This document shows positions 1 through 8,409 of a DNA stretch of 59,122 nt, piece after piece. The notes below the pieces were generated by a model that was not told the DNA's origin, made no database searches, and was given only the letters and a program-made list of their open reading frames with translations. Source of the DNA: Candidatus Gastranaerophilales bacterium (GTDB lineage: Bacteria > Cyanobacteriota > Vampirovibrionia > Gastranaerophilales > Gastranaerophilaceae); NCBI GenBank assembly GCA_944325735.1, contig CALVBI010000004.1, forward strand, positions 1 to 59,122, written 5' to 3'. The position numbers and the translations under genes are program-made. The stretch's first letter is position 1, and every line of letters begins with the position of its first letter.

Positions 1-91
1 ATTGCTTGCTTAAATCATAAACGAACTTGTACTCTTTCCAAATCAAGGTAATTTGAGTAAGTATTAACTCGCAATGACTTATCTCGAAACA

Positions 92-125
92 TCATTCTGA
101 GGACGTTAGTCCGAAAGAATCCAGC
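92..125 (+). repeat. Dispersed hairpin repeat, copy 1
   Basis: A 34-base element that folds as ATTCT, a GA bulge, GGAC, a GTTA loop, GTCC, a GA bulge, and AGAAT, followed by CCAGC. Related copies lie near 4405, 11749 and 35622. Just upstream (67-77) is an isolated CTCGCAATGAC, the end of the partner arm seen in fuller copies. The first 197 bases hold no gene that I can support. Confidence 0.75.
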
Positions 126-197
126 CAATTAAATATTAAAAACGCAATTAATCTGCATTTACTCGCTATGATTAATAGAAAATAAAATTTTATTATA

Positions 198-524
198 TTA
201 ACTTATTGTCATAAAAGCTGCATTTAATAATTTATATATTAATTGTTTATTCTTTTTATCTTGCTTCTCTATTATATTTATTATTTCTTCGTCTAAATTC
301 TCTGGCAAATTAACTGTAGAAAACTTAAAAAATTCAATCAATTCAACACCAAATACTTGTGCAATTTTTTCTAGCACATGCAACGATGGATAAAATCTCC
401 CTGATTCTATTCCAGATAATGAAGATGTTTCAATATCAATCATCTCTGATAATTGCTCTTGAGTAAGCCCTTTTGATTTTCTTATTTCTTTTATTCTTTT
501 GCCTAATAATTTTTTATTTTCCAT
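198..524 (-). CDS. XRE-family helix-turn-helix regulator
   Basis: A 108-residue DNA-binding protein. The N-terminal half (about residues 8-62) is a Cro/CI-type helix-turn-helix domain: 'LGKRIKEIRKSKGLTQEQLS', then an 'SLSGIESGRFYPSLHVLEKIA' type recognition region. The C-terminal 45 residues are helical and match no domain I know. It is transcribed away from the pseudopilin gene at 762, with 237 bases between. The same arrangement recurs at 10469/10947, where the regulator is the same length and similar. It most likely represses itself and/or the adjacent pseudopilin; this is inferred from position. No strong Shine-Dalgarno precedes the ATG. Family confidence is high, target unknown. Confidence 0.85.
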   Translation of the reverse strand: MENKKLLGKRIKEIRKSKGLTQEQLSEMIDIETSSLSGIESGRFYPSLHVLEKIAQVFGVELIEFFKFSTVNLPENLDEEIINIIEKQDKKNKQLIYKLLNAAFMTIS

Positions 525-585
525 AGATATATATAATACTAAGATTTTTTCATAAAAATAAGTAATAATATCACGTTTTTTATTT

Positions 586-601
586 TTAATTACGTAATTA
601 A
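586..601. promoter_or_regulatory. Perfect 16-bp palindrome, possible operator
   Basis: TTAATTACGTAATTAA is its own reverse complement. It lies between the divergent XRE gene and the pseudopilin, 13 bases upstream of the -35 hexamer at 615. The position suits a binding site for the adjacent regulator. AT-rich DNA makes chance palindromes more likely, so this is tentative. Confidence 0.35.
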
Positions 602-614
602 CACTTTATACCCC

Positions 615-643
615 TTGACAATCACTTGAAAATGATTTAAAAT
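615..643 (+). promoter_or_regulatory. Sigma70-type promoter of pseudopilin 762
   Basis: TTGACA (615-620), a 17-base spacer, TAAAAT (638-643). The promoter before the paralogue at 1898 has the same hexamers and spacing, and both spacers contain TTGAAAA. A second overlapping pair, TTGAAA (626) and TATAAC (649), is possible. The start codon at 762 implies a 5' leader of roughly 110 bases. Confidence 0.7.
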
Positions 644-761
644 AAGTGTATAACTATTAGTTTTATAAAAACTACGATTTATGCATACACAAGGATGGCT
701 ATTACATAGAGTAATTTAATAAGAGAGTAAATCTTGAAAAAAAAAGAAAGGTGAAAAGATT

Positions 762-1481
762 ATGACAAAACGCTTTGGTTTCAAACTTGCAGGTGCTACG
801 CACGTGGACATGCAACAAAAAACTGTAAAAAATGCATTCACATTGGCAGAGGTTTTAATTACATTAGGTATTATCGGGGTAGTTGCTGCAATGACTATGC
901 CTACATTGATGAATTCAACTCAAGGTGCACAGTATAAAGCTGCTTATAGAAAAGCTCTATCAGCTTTATCTCAAGCTGTTACTTTGAACGTTGCGCTTGA
1001 TGAATGGAGCTTTGCAGACTTAGATTCAACTGCAGGTTCAGGATATACATTAGAAGATCTTTTATCAAACAGAATGAATGTTGTTAGAACAGAAAAAACA
1101 TCATTTAAAGGAGCAGATGGAAATCCATACAAAGTAACAACACCAGATGGCGCAAAAGGTGTCGCAACTCCAGCACCAACAGCACCTACAGAAGCAAATA
1201 CAACATTATTCTTTAATGATGGAATTATGTTCACATACAAAACAGAAGATGCAGAAAGTTGTACTCAAGCAGATGGAGCTACTGCAAACCCATGTTATGG
1301 TTTCATAGATGTAAATGGCATTAAAGCTCCTAATAGACAAGTTAAATGCGACGAAGGTACAGGAGCAGATGATAGCAACTGTGTAATCAAAAATCCTACA
1401 GATATTTACCCTGTAGTATTCTATGATCAAACTGTATTACCAAGTTCAGTTGCAGCTAGAGCTGTATTGTACAGCAAATAA
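762..1481 (+). CDS. Type IV pseudopilin-like protein with extended leader
   Basis: A 239-residue prepilin-type protein. After an unusually long leader comes 'FTLAEVLITLGIIGVVAAMT', the prepilin peptidase recognition segment and hydrophobic assembly helix, with Glu at +5. A soluble domain follows. Residues 'GFIDVNGIKAPN' near the C-terminus are the family's DxNG motif. It is close to the next gene at 1898 over most of its length ('MNSTQGAQYKAAY', 'TLNVALDEWSFAD'), so the two are tandem duplicates. Unlike that copy (MTKRFGFTLAEV), about 19 residues (KLAG...KNAF) are inserted in the leader, and position -1 is Ala rather than Gly. The ribosome binding site is AAAGGTG. The product is presumably processed by prepilin peptidase into a type IV pilus or type II secretion-like fibre. 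Confidence 0.9.
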   Translation: MTKRFGFKLAGATHVDMQQKTVKNAFTLAEVLITLGIIGVVAAMTMPTLMNSTQGAQYKAAYRKALSALSQAVTLNVALDEWSFADLDSTAGSGYTLEDLLSNRMNVVRTEKTSFKGADGNPYKVTTPDGAKGVATPAPTAPTEANTTLFFNDGIMFTYKTEDAESCTQADGATANPCYGFIDVNGIKAPNRQVKCDEGTGADDSNCVIKNPTDIYPVVFYDQTVLPSSVAARAVLYSK

Positions 1482-1589
1482 TCAGAAGTCAAGAAGTCCA
1501 GAGGTCAAGAAGACAGGCTAATTAAAATAAAAAACTAAAATCTGTATTATTGATCAATGGGCATCACAAAAAAGTTCGAATCTTTTTGT

Positions 1590-1617
1590 CGGCGGAGTTT
1601 CACCCCGCCGTTTTTTT
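1590..1617 (+). terminator. Rho-independent terminator
   Basis: CGGCGGAG, TTTCA, then CCCCGCCG form a GC-rich stem followed by seven T. It lies about 110 bases after the pseudopilin stop and separates the two paralogues into independent transcripts. Confidence 0.8.
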
Positions 1618-1718
1618 ATATTCTTTATATATACTCAAAATCTAATACATATGTATGATTTTTAAATTTCTAATCCTTTAGAATTAGTTAAATTTAATTA
1701 ATAATTTTTGTAAAGCTA

Positions 1719-1747
1719 TTGACATTTATTGAAAAATACTTTAAAAT
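1719..1747 (+). promoter_or_regulatory. Sigma70-type promoter of pseudopilin 1898
   Basis: TTGACA (1719-1724), a 17-base spacer, TAAAAT (1742-1747): the same architecture as the promoter at 615. It predicts a 5' leader of about 145 bases. The rest of the 1618-1897 gap is AT-rich and shows no gene. Confidence 0.7.
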
Positions 1748-1897
1748 GAAGTTACAAAAAGATTTTTCAAAAGAGTTTTTATGCATATCCACAAGTTTTG
1801 GAGAAGATTCGATATATAATTAAAGGATAGAGAGATAAAAGCGTAAAATATTTTTGAGGAATCAGAAAGTTTTACTAACAAGAAAGGTGAAAAGATT

Positions 1898-2557
1898 ATG
1901 ACAAAAAGATTCGGCTTTACACTTGCAGAAGTGTTAATCACATTAGGTATCATCGGTGTTGTAGCTGCAATGACTATGCCTACATTGATGAATTCAACTC
2001 AAGGTGCTCAATACAAAGCAGCTTACAAAAAAGCTCTATCAGCAATTTCACAAGCAGTTACTCTTAACGTTGCTCTTGATGAATGGAGTTTCGCTGATGC
2101 TGATGACGGAACTTACGTATTAAAAGATATGTTTGAAAGTCGTATGAATGTTGTAAGACAAGAAACTGGTGGTGCTAACATTAAAGATTCAAAAGGAAAC
2201 CCATATGCTCCAACAATTAGCTCTGCAGGATCAGCACAAGGTGTTACCGCAGCAGATATGGCTATAGGCCAAAATAATGTAACATTATTTTTCAATGATG
2301 GGATTATGTTCACTTATGATCCAGGTGCTGCTAAAAATTGTACAAGAGCAGACGGAGCAGATCCTAAAATTTGTAAAGGTTTCATCGATGTAAACGGTGT
2401 TAAAGCTCCTAACAGAGTCGTTCAATGTGACAACAAAAATGCTACTGAAACTAATTGCGAAATTAAGAACCCAACGGATGTTTATCCTGTTGTATTCTAT
2501 GATCAAACAATATTACCTGGCACAATTCCTGCAAAAGCTGTATTGTACAGCAAATAA
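1898..2557 (+). CDS. Type IV pseudopilin-like protein
   Basis: A 219-residue prepilin with the compact leader MTKRFG followed by 'FTLAEVLITLGIIGVVAAMT'. Cleavage is expected between Gly and Phe. The globular part carries paired cysteines and the motif 'GFIDVNGVKAPN'. It is the closest relative of the gene at 762 and shares its upstream block (AAGAAAGGTGAAAAGATTATG), so the duplication included the translation start region. It has its own promoter and terminator. It gives the best local view of what an uninterrupted leader looks like. The role in pilus or pseudopilus assembly is inferred from the signal alone; whether it is a major or minor subunit cannot be told. Confidence 0.92.
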   Translation: MTKRFGFTLAEVLITLGIIGVVAAMTMPTLMNSTQGAQYKAAYKKALSAISQAVTLNVALDEWSFADADDGTYVLKDMFESRMNVVRQETGGANIKDSKGNPYAPTISSAGSAQGVTAADMAIGQNNVTLFFNDGIMFTYDPGAAKNCTRADGADPKICKGFIDVNGVKAPNRVVQCDNKNATETNCEIKNPTDVYPVVFYDQTILPGTIPAKAVLYSK

Positions 2558-2580
2558 TCATAGTATAAGATATGAAAAAA

Positions 2581-2610
2581 GAACCTGTATTATTACAGGT
2601 TCTTTTTTTT
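2581..2610. terminator. Bidirectional terminator
   Basis: GAACCTGTA, TTAT, TACAGGTTC form a perfect 9-bp stem. A tract of A precedes it and eight T follow, so it can stop both the pseudopilin at 1898 and the convergent U32 gene. Confidence 0.88.
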
Positions 2611-2631
2611 ATTAAATATTAATAAATAAAA

Positions 2632-4278
2632 TTAATCAACTTGAAAAAATTTATTTAACAAAACCGGAATAAATTTTGCATTCAAAGCACTAAAATCAAA
2701 TACAAACTCATTTACGCCAGAACGATATAATTCTTCAACTTTATCAAATTGTTCTAAAATCTTATCCTCAAACATGTGCATTCTACAAAAACCATCACAA
2801 GTGAATGGGTATATCTTATCCAATGAAGGATCATGTAATGCATAACCACCTCTATGACAAGGAGCTTTGCAAGACAGACGAGAAATTATTGCACTGTCAT
2901 TATTCAAAGGACATAAACCTAAACTTGGGACTCTAATATTCCCAGCAATTGTATATTTTTTATTTGGAATATCATTTTTTATTTTTTTGATTGTTTTAAT
3001 AGTACTTTCAATATCTGCAAAAGATGTAAAATCAACTGTACCTATAGGTGACAAATTATTCAAACACTTAATTGAAAGGCTATTCAATAAATTTATCCCC
3101 TGTCCTATTTCTATTGGAATATGATTTATTTCAGGATCATTTATTGCTGTCCAAAAATACCCGATATTATTTATAATCAAACTGTCAGGTGCAGGAGTAG
3201 TCAATAAAATCTGTTTTACATACTCATATACTCTATCAAAATCTCTTTCGATAAGAATTCTTGGAGTTGATAATTGAAATTTTATTCCATACTTTGTACA
3301 GAATTTTTTAACTTTCATTATAATATCGCTAAAACTACTCGTCGCTAAATCACAGGTTGCAAGGATTTCACCATATTCGATTGAATAAATCGGATTAGTA
3401 CCAATTTTCTTTATATATTTTTCAAGCTCTTTCAAATGAGCTAATTCAGACAATCTTAAATTAATTTTATAAATATCTTTTTTAGAATAATCAAAAGTTT
3501 GTCTAACTTTTGGCTTCGCAAGTTTCCATTCAAAATTCCTAATATTTTTACTGAATTTAAAATCTTGTCCTTCAGCACTAACTACAACACCTAAAAAGTG
3601 ATTTGTGCTATATATACTTTTTCTTACATGTTTAAACGGTAATTTTTGATGCTTGAATAACTTTGGTTTATCTAAAATTTTTTGAATAAGCTCAATCGCT
3701 TCTAAAATTTCTTCAGAATTATTAAACTTTCCTTTTATTACCACGCTATCTATAGCTTTTAATTTTTTAATATCTTCTGCACAATAAGGAAGATTATCGC
3801 TATCAATAGCTAAAGGTAACTTTGTATATTGCTTAATTTTAGCAATATTTTTCATATAAATTTCTTCAGTGATAATTATCTCATCTACTTTATGGAAATT
3901 GTTTATAAAATCAATTCCAGCCAGATTATGAATATCAAAATAAGAATCTACAATTACTTTAAACGGTAAATTAAAAACTTTAATTGCCTCTAAAATTGCA
4001 AAACTATTAATAAAAATTCCGTCAATCCCAGCTGTTTTTAAAAACTTTAGCATTTTTTTTATCTCTGGAAGATTTTCTTCCGTAATATCGTGTTTAAAAT
4101 TTATATAAATAGCACAATCATTGCGCTTTGCAGCTTCTACAAAATCATTTACATATTCAAAATTGTTATTTAAAAACTTCTTATAATAAACGTAATAATC
4201 CCTGCAAGAAGTCTCTTTTGCAAAAACATCAATATCTTCAGGCTTTTTTACAGGCGATACAATTTTTATACTTCCCAT
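2632..4278 (-). CDS. Peptidase U32-family protein
   Basis: A 548-residue protein resembling the U32 (collagenase-like) family. The N-terminal third has alternating strand/helix segments such as 'GIDGIFINSFAILEAI' and 'LPFKVIVDSYFDIHNLAGID', typical of the U32 TIM-like barrel. The C-terminal part has clustered cysteines (LGLCPLN, LSCKAPCHRGG, FTCDGFCRMH). In better-studied U32 members such clusters hold an iron-sulfur centre, and several are now known as tRNA or rRNA hydroxylation factors rather than proteases. Which applies here cannot be decided. The gene stands alone, convergent with the pseudopilin at 1898. Family assignment is from general pattern, so moderate. Confidence 0.62.
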   Translation of the reverse strand: MGSIKIVSPVKKPEDIDVFAKETSCRDYYVYYKKFLNNNFEYVNDFVEAAKRNDCAIYINFKHDITEENLPEIKKMLKFLKTAGIDGIFINSFAILEAIKVFNLPFKVIVDSYFDIHNLAGIDFINNFHKVDEIIITEEIYMKNIAKIKQYTKLPLAIDSDNLPYCAEDIKKLKAIDSVVIKGKFNNSEEILEAIELIQKILDKPKLFKHQKLPFKHVRKSIYSTNHFLGVVVSAEGQDFKFSKNIRNFEWKLAKPKVRQTFDYSKKDIYKINLRLSELAHLKELEKYIKKIGTNPIYSIEYGEILATCDLATSSFSDIIMKVKKFCTKYGIKFQLSTPRILIERDFDRVYEYVKQILLTTPAPDSLIINNIGYFWTAINDPEINHIPIEIGQGINLLNSLSIKCLNNLSPIGTVDFTSFADIESTIKTIKKIKNDIPNKKYTIAGNIRVPSLGLCPLNNDSAIISRLSCKAPCHRGGYALHDPSLDKIYPFTCDGFCRMHMFEDKILEQFDKVEELYRSGVNEFVFDFSALNAKFIPVLLNKFFQVD

Positions 4279-4358
4279 AGATTAATTATAGCATAATAAA
4301 TATTATTTGTAGTTCTCAATTGACTTTTATTATGAATTAAAAATATAAAATAAGAAAA

Positions 4359-4438
4359 GCTGGATTGCTTCGCATTCGCTCGCAATGACAATATTTTCCT
4401 AACGTCATTCTGAGGACGTTAGTCCGAAAGAATCCAGC
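4359..4438. repeat. Dispersed hairpin repeat, copy 2 (two arms)
   Basis: 4359-4389 reads GCTGGATTGCTTCG then CATTCGCTCGCAATGAC. 4405-4438 reads TCATTCTGAGGAC, GTTA, GTCCGAAAGAATCCAGC. The two arms are the halves that occur in the other order around 35568-35653. A further CTCGCAATGAC follows at 4478-4488. The 4279-4648 gap otherwise contains no supported gene. Confidence 0.75.
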
Positions 4439-4648
4439 TGATTCAAAATTAAAAAGACTATATTGATTTAAATTAGCTCGCAATGACAATATTTATTATG
4501 TAAACAATTCTTAACAAACACTGAAAAAATAAGCAATTTTTTGGGAATGAAATACTTAGTATATACATAAGGAATATTTAGGATAGTCTAACACACTTTC
4601 TCATCAAACACATCAATAGGATTACAATTAAATTTAGGGAGGACACCA

Positions 4649-4888
4649 ATGGCAATAGGTGCTGAGGATTACATCGACCAACTTTTGGTCAAAAAATACG
4701 CTGAAGAAAAAGTTGATAACCACGACAATATGGAATCAATGGTTGACCCAGAAAAAATGATGGGTGCAATGAATGATTATGCAAGTATGTATCGAAATAT
4801 GATGAACCTTAAACAAAGGTTAAATATTGCATGTTATGCTATCAACGCAAGAACAGCAAGATATAATAAAACATCCCAATATCAATAA
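4649..4888 (+). CDS. Small conserved-looking protein of unknown function
   Basis: A 79-residue soluble protein preceded by a strong Shine-Dalgarno (AGGGAGG) eight bases before the ATG. The sequence is helical and Met-rich in the middle, without cysteines beyond one and without a membrane segment. I do not recognise it. It lies 75 bases upstream of maf in the same direction, but with a TATAAT-like box (4914) between them, so co-transcription is uncertain. The good ribosome binding site is the main reason to accept it. Confidence 0.65.
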   Translation: MAIGAEDYIDQLLVKKYAEEKVDNHDNMESMVDPEKMMGAMNDYASMYRNMMNLKQRLNIACYAINARTARYNKTSQYQ

Positions 4889-4963
4889 AGTTTTATGTTC
4901 AAACTTTTTAGGTTATAATAAAACAAAAATAATTTAATTATTAACCTTGAAAGCGAGAACAAA

Positions 4964-5533
4964 ATGGTGGGAAAAATAATCCTTGCTTCTTCTTCTCCCA
5001 GAAGAGCAAATATTCTGAAAAAACTTAATATTGGATTTGAAATCATTCCGTCTCCGTATGTTGAAGATCATACAAGGACGGATTTTTCTTATGATTTTAT
5101 AGAAAATTTAGCATACAACAAAGCAAAAGAAGTAATCCCTTTAGTAAAAGAACCTAGTACAATAATTGGAGCAGATACAGTTGTTGTACTTGATAATAAA
5201 ATATTAGGAAAACCTGACGGATATGATGGTGCATTTAAAATGCTTAAAAGCCTTTCAGGACGGACTCATATAGTTGTCACTAGCATAGTTGTAATAAATT
5301 CTGAAACAGGAGAATTTAAAAAGAATTCAACAACAAGTGAGGTTACATTTGAAAAATTAACAGATGAGCAAATCAAATTTTACATTGATAATTTCAAACC
5401 TTTTGATAAAGCAGGTTCATATGGAATACAAGAAATGCCTGCGGGATATATTAAATCCTACACAGGCGATCTTGAAAATATTATTGGGATTAGTTCTAAG
5501 TCATTAGCTGAACTATTATCTATAAAAGTTTAA
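4964..5533 (+). CDS. maf: Maf-family nucleoside triphosphate pyrophosphatase
   Basis: 189 residues. Maf proteins hydrolyse non-canonical or excess nucleoside triphosphates to the monophosphate and pyrophosphate. Visible family motifs are 'ILASSSPRRANILKKL' at the N-terminus (phosphate-binding SxSPRR), 'IIGADTVVVLDNKILGKP' in the middle (catalytic Asp region) and 'FKPFDKAGSYGIQ' near residue 150. Length is typical. In many bacteria Maf is linked to septum formation and to house-cleaning of modified nucleotides; substrate subtype cannot be fixed here. Its stop codon directly abuts the stop of the convergent SEC-C gene. Confidence 0.93.
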   Translation: MVGKIILASSSPRRANILKKLNIGFEIIPSPYVEDHTRTDFSYDFIENLAYNKAKEVIPLVKEPSTIIGADTVVVLDNKILGKPDGYDGAFKMLKSLSGRTHIVVTSIVVINSETGEFKKNSTTSEVTFEKLTDEQIKFYIDNFKPFDKAGSYGIQEMPAGYIKSYTGDLENIIGISSKSLAELLSIKV

Positions 5534-6811
5534 TTATAAGTTTGCTCCACAGCATTTTTTAAACTTTTTGCCACTTCCACAAGGGCAAGGATCATTTCTA
5601 CCGACTTTGCTTAAATCTACACCTTCTAACTCTGGTTTTTCAATATCTTCTTCTATGATACCTAAAGTTTTTGAAAATGCTTTTGATTTATATAATACAG
5701 TTGTTGATGAGAAAATTTTATTTTCCAAATATCTGGATTTATAATGTTCTAAAAGCTCATCAAATGTATAATTTGTACCTAAAAGTTTATTTACCACATC
5801 AATAAAGTTAGAATGACGTTCTGCTACTCGTTTAATAATATTTGCAGAAAATTTATCATTATTTAAGAAAAATTCAACACAATCTTTTGCATTTTCAACA
5901 CTTGCAGAATCTTCTATAACTTTATCAAATGTTGCCAAGAATGGAACTGCATATAATCCTAACTCTTTATCAAAAACGATCCCTACATCATAAATTTCTT
6001 TATGAGAAGAAAATCCACCTAATGAATTTTCTAAGAAATTATCATAGGAATTATTGAATTCAGATACATTAAAGAATCTATAACTATCTAATGATTGAAT
6101 TTTATCTTGAAAATTAATCTTTTCACCGCCTTCTGCAAAATCGTTAAATGCTCCAATCAAATCATCTGCAAATTTATTTGTAGTAACAATTTCATCTTTC
6201 CCAAAAAATTCAATAAATTTATCATATATTTCTTTAATATTTTCTTCTATTTCTTTCTGTTTTTCCGGATTATCCAAATATACTAATTCAGGATTTTGAA
6301 TAATTTTTGCAACAGAATATCTCAGAGCATCATCTCTACGTGTAGAAGGTAAAACCCCAGAAATTTCTAAAAGATAATATGCTTTTTCAAACTTAAAAAT
6401 TCTTGCAACAACATATTGACCAGCACCCATACCTCTAAAAGTAGTCATTTTTACTAGAGATACAACGCTATAGTTTTTTTCATTAATTATATTATTTAAA
6501 TCAAATCCATTTTGCAAAACTCTTTTAATCTCAAAAATAGATGAAATTGATTGCATCAGAGCTTTTACAATTTTTTTAGATGATGCTGGTAATTTTTTAG
6601 TGTTTTCAAGATATAAAGATAAAATACTCTTATTATTTAGATTTCTCTCGAATATATAATTAAAACAAGCAGACTGAAAATTCATACCATTCTGCCCAAT
6701 AGTTTTAATATATTCTTCAAAATCAGGTTTTACAGTTTCATCATTTTGTACAAATTCTGCTAATTCTTTTATTACGTCATTAATTTCTTTTAAATCTTCT
6801 AAAATAAGCAT
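5534..6811 (-). CDS. SEC-C motif protein of unknown function
   Basis: About 425 residues ending in '[19 protein letters not shown]', a textbook SEC-C zinc-binding motif (CxCx8CC) like that at the SecA C-terminus. The rest is helical with no family I recognise. I place the start at 6811, where an ATG follows AGAGGGAGAAATTA. A longer reading to 6880 lacks such a site and includes a hydrophobic stretch that probably is not translated. It lies downstream of the TPR membrane gene on the same strand, 74 bases away, with a CCTCTTT/AAAGAGG hairpin overlapping its ribosome binding site, which could modulate translation. Confidence 0.75.
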   Translation of the reverse strand: MLILEDLKEINDVIKELAEFVQNDETVKPDFEEYIKTIGQNGMNFQSACFNYIFERNLNNKSILSLYLENTKKLPASSKKIVKALMQSISSIFEIKRVLQNGFDLNNIINEKNYSVVSLVKMTTFRGMGAGQYVVARIFKFEKAYYLLEISGVLPSTRRDDALRYSVAKIIQNPELVYLDNPEKQKEIEENIKEIYDKFIEFFGKDEIVTTNKFADDLIGAFNDFAEGGEKINFQDKIQSLDSYRFFNVSEFNNSYDNFLENSLGGFSSHKEIYDVGIVFDKELGLYAVPFLATFDKVIEDSASVENAKDCVEFFLNNDKFSANIIKRVAERHSNFIDVVNKLLGTNYTFDELLEHYKSRYLENKIFSSTTVLYKSKAFSKTLGIIEEDIEKPELEGVDLSKVGRNDPCPCGSGKKFKKCCGANL

Positions 6812-6885
6812 TAATTTCTCCCTCTTTATAAAAAGAGGATACCTTAAAAAAAGCAAAAACTCAATACTATAACAGAGCAATATAA

Positions 6886-7962
6886 TTATGGTTTTATTAT
6901 CATTGTAGTATTAAGAGAAAACGTACAATCTGGGCACATCTTCTTTGATGCAGTAAAATCAGCTTTAGCTCCTACATCATCACCCAAATTTTTTCTTGCT
7001 ATAGCTCTGTTATTGTATACTAAAGATGGAGAGAAAAAGACTTTTGTTCCTTTCTCATATAAATTTATCAAATAATTAAAAGTATTATAAGCTTTTTTAT
7101 AATCTTTATTTTTTAATTGATAAGCAGCTTTTTCACTCATTAAATAATATTTATAAGGCTTTTCCTTTTCTTGAGCAATCAATTCATCAAATGCATTAAG
7201 AACTTGATCATATGGCAAATAATATGTTTTTACTCCAACAATATCAGTATTAAAATCTTCTGAAAAACTATACTTATTAGCCTTTTCATAATCTTCTACA
7301 GCATCTTTATATTGTTTCAAATTAAATTTTGCATAAGCTCTTTGAGCATAAACATTAGAAGCAACAGGCATAAAGGTTAAATAACCATTTGCCAATCTTA
7401 AACCAGAATTAAATTTTTTATTGTTATTTAATGAATTAATCATTAATGGGGTTAAAACATAAGAGAAAAAGATTAATATCAATAAAACTAGAATATACAC
7501 GCTTTTTCTCGGTGTTTTTAAATATTTTTGAAAAGCTTCTTCTTCAATATATTTTACTTTTGGTTGGAATTTCATTCTTTGAAATGTACCTACATATCTT
7601 GCTAAATAATTTTCATATAAAGAATTAATAACAATATATGTTAAATACAATGCAACCAATGGTATTAATGAAAGAAGCATTACAACTACAAAAAATGGTA
7701 AATTCATAAATTCTAAATAATATGGAAATATTACAAGATAAATATACAAAATTAATTCAACAGCCACTACAGAATTTAACAAAGTTGTAAATCTTCTATA
7801 TACCTGATTAACCTCTTTCAATTTTTCTTCAGGCAAACTAACGGCATATCTATAACCATTATTGCGCAGAATTCCTGCAAGTACAGTGTTATTATTAACT
7901 TTATAATAAGTACAATATTGAGATTTTAAAAACAATTGCTTTCTATATTCATTAATATCCAT
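6886..7962 (-). CDS. Membrane protein with TPR-like repeats
   Basis: 358 residues. Three predicted membrane segments lie around residues 60-80 ('[15 protein letters not shown]'), 88-112 ('[20 protein letters not shown]') and 150-172 ('[21 protein letters not shown]'). The C-terminal part carries tetratricopeptide-like units ('[20 protein letters not shown]', '[20 protein letters not shown]') expected outside the membrane. Two cysteines (MCPDC) sit near the C-terminus. Such TPR domains generally scaffold other proteins; the partner is unknown. It is possibly co-transcribed with the SEC-C gene. Confidence 0.75.
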   Translation of the reverse strand: MDINEYRKQLFLKSQYCTYYKVNNNTVLAGILRNNGYRYAVSLPEEKLKEVNQVYRRFTTLLNSVVAVELILYIYLVIFPYYLEFMNLPFFVVVMLLSLIPLVALYLTYIVINSLYENYLARYVGTFQRMKFQPKVKYIEEEAFQKYLKTPRKSVYILVLLILIFFSYVLTPLMINSLNNNKKFNSGLRLANGYLTFMPVASNVYAQRAYAKFNLKQYKDAVEDYEKANKYSFSEDFNTDIVGVKTYYLPYDQVLNAFDELIAQEKEKPYKYYLMSEKAAYQLKNKDYKKAYNTFNYLINLYEKGTKVFFSPSLVYNNRAIARKNLGDDVGAKADFTASKKMCPDCTFSLNTTMIIKP

Positions 7963-8030
7963 ACACGTATAATAACATTTTTTCCATTTAATTGCAATCT
8001 AATTTACAATTTTTTTTAAAGTGTTATACT

Positions 8031-8058
8031 TTAGACATTGAAAATTGAAACATATAAT
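8031..8058 (+). promoter_or_regulatory. Promoter-like element for tRNA-Pro transcript
   Basis: TTAGAC (8031-8036), a 16-base spacer and a perfect TATAAT (8053-8058). The predicted start falls just inside the tRNA-like leader at 8061, so that leader would be transcribed ahead of the tRNA-Pro genes. Confidence 0.45.
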
Positions 8059-8060
8059 AT

Positions 8061-8149
8061 CGGGACGTGGCACTCTGCCGAGCAAACGATTGAGTATCGT
8101 TTGTGAGAGGGAATTGGTAGCGTAGCTACCAAGCATAAAATCCGTCCTA
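8061..8149 (+). other. tRNA-like truncated leader (partial tRNA-Pro 5' duplication)
   Basis: It begins CGGGACGTGGC, identical to the first 11 bases of tRNA-Pro(GGG) 99 bases downstream, and ends with CCGTCC, which can pair with GGGACG. The interior is not tRNA. It holds two strong hairpins, AAACGAT/ATCGTTT and an 8-bp TTGGTAGC/GCTACCAA with a 3-base loop. There is no T-arm and no anticodon arm, so it is not a functional tRNA. It may be a tRNA remnant split by an insertion, or a structured precursor leader. Confidence 0.5.
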
Positions 8150-8159
8150 AAATCATAAT

Positions 8160-8233
8160 CGGGACGTGGCGCAGCTTGGTAGCGTGCTACCTTGGGGTGG
8201 TAGAGGTCGCAGGTTCAAATCCTGTCGTTCCGA
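8160..8233 (+). tRNA. tRNA-Pro (anticodon GGG)
   Basis: 74 bases folding as a full cloverleaf: acceptor CGGGACG/CGTTCCG with discriminator A, D arm GCGC...GCGT, anticodon stem CTACC/GGTAG with loop TTGGGGT (anticodon GGG), variable loop AGGTC, and T arm GCAGG-TTCAAAT-CCTGT. CCA is not encoded. A T run follows. Confidence 0.93.
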
Positions 8234-8264
8234 TTTTTATAATTAATAATAATTATATTTATTT

Positions 8265-8338
8265 CGGGATGTAGCGCAGTCTGGTAGCGCACCGTGTTCG
8301 GGACGCGGGGGTCGCAAGTTCGAATCTTGTCATCCCGA
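8265..8338 (+). tRNA. tRNA-Pro (anticodon CGG)
   Basis: 74 bases: acceptor CGGGATG/CATCCCG with discriminator A, anticodon stem CCGTG/CGCGG (one G-T pair) with loop TTCGGGA (anticodon CGG), and T arm GCAAG-TTCGAAT-CTTGT. It lies 31 bases after tRNA-Pro(GGG), and the pair probably shares one transcript. CCA is not encoded. A run of T follows. Confidence 0.93.
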
Positions 8339-8409
8339 TTTTTGCTTACAATCAATTAAAATATCAAAATAAATAGCAAATATTACGCTTTAGAGATTTT
8401 ACACCAAAT

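Noticed and set aside
6812..6880. N-terminal extension of the SEC-C protein
   Set aside because: The internal ATG at 6811 has AGAGGGAG at good spacing; the extension has none and overlaps a hairpin.
8061..8149. A third tRNA gene
   Set aside because: Only the 5' end matches tRNA; there is no T-arm or anticodon arm.
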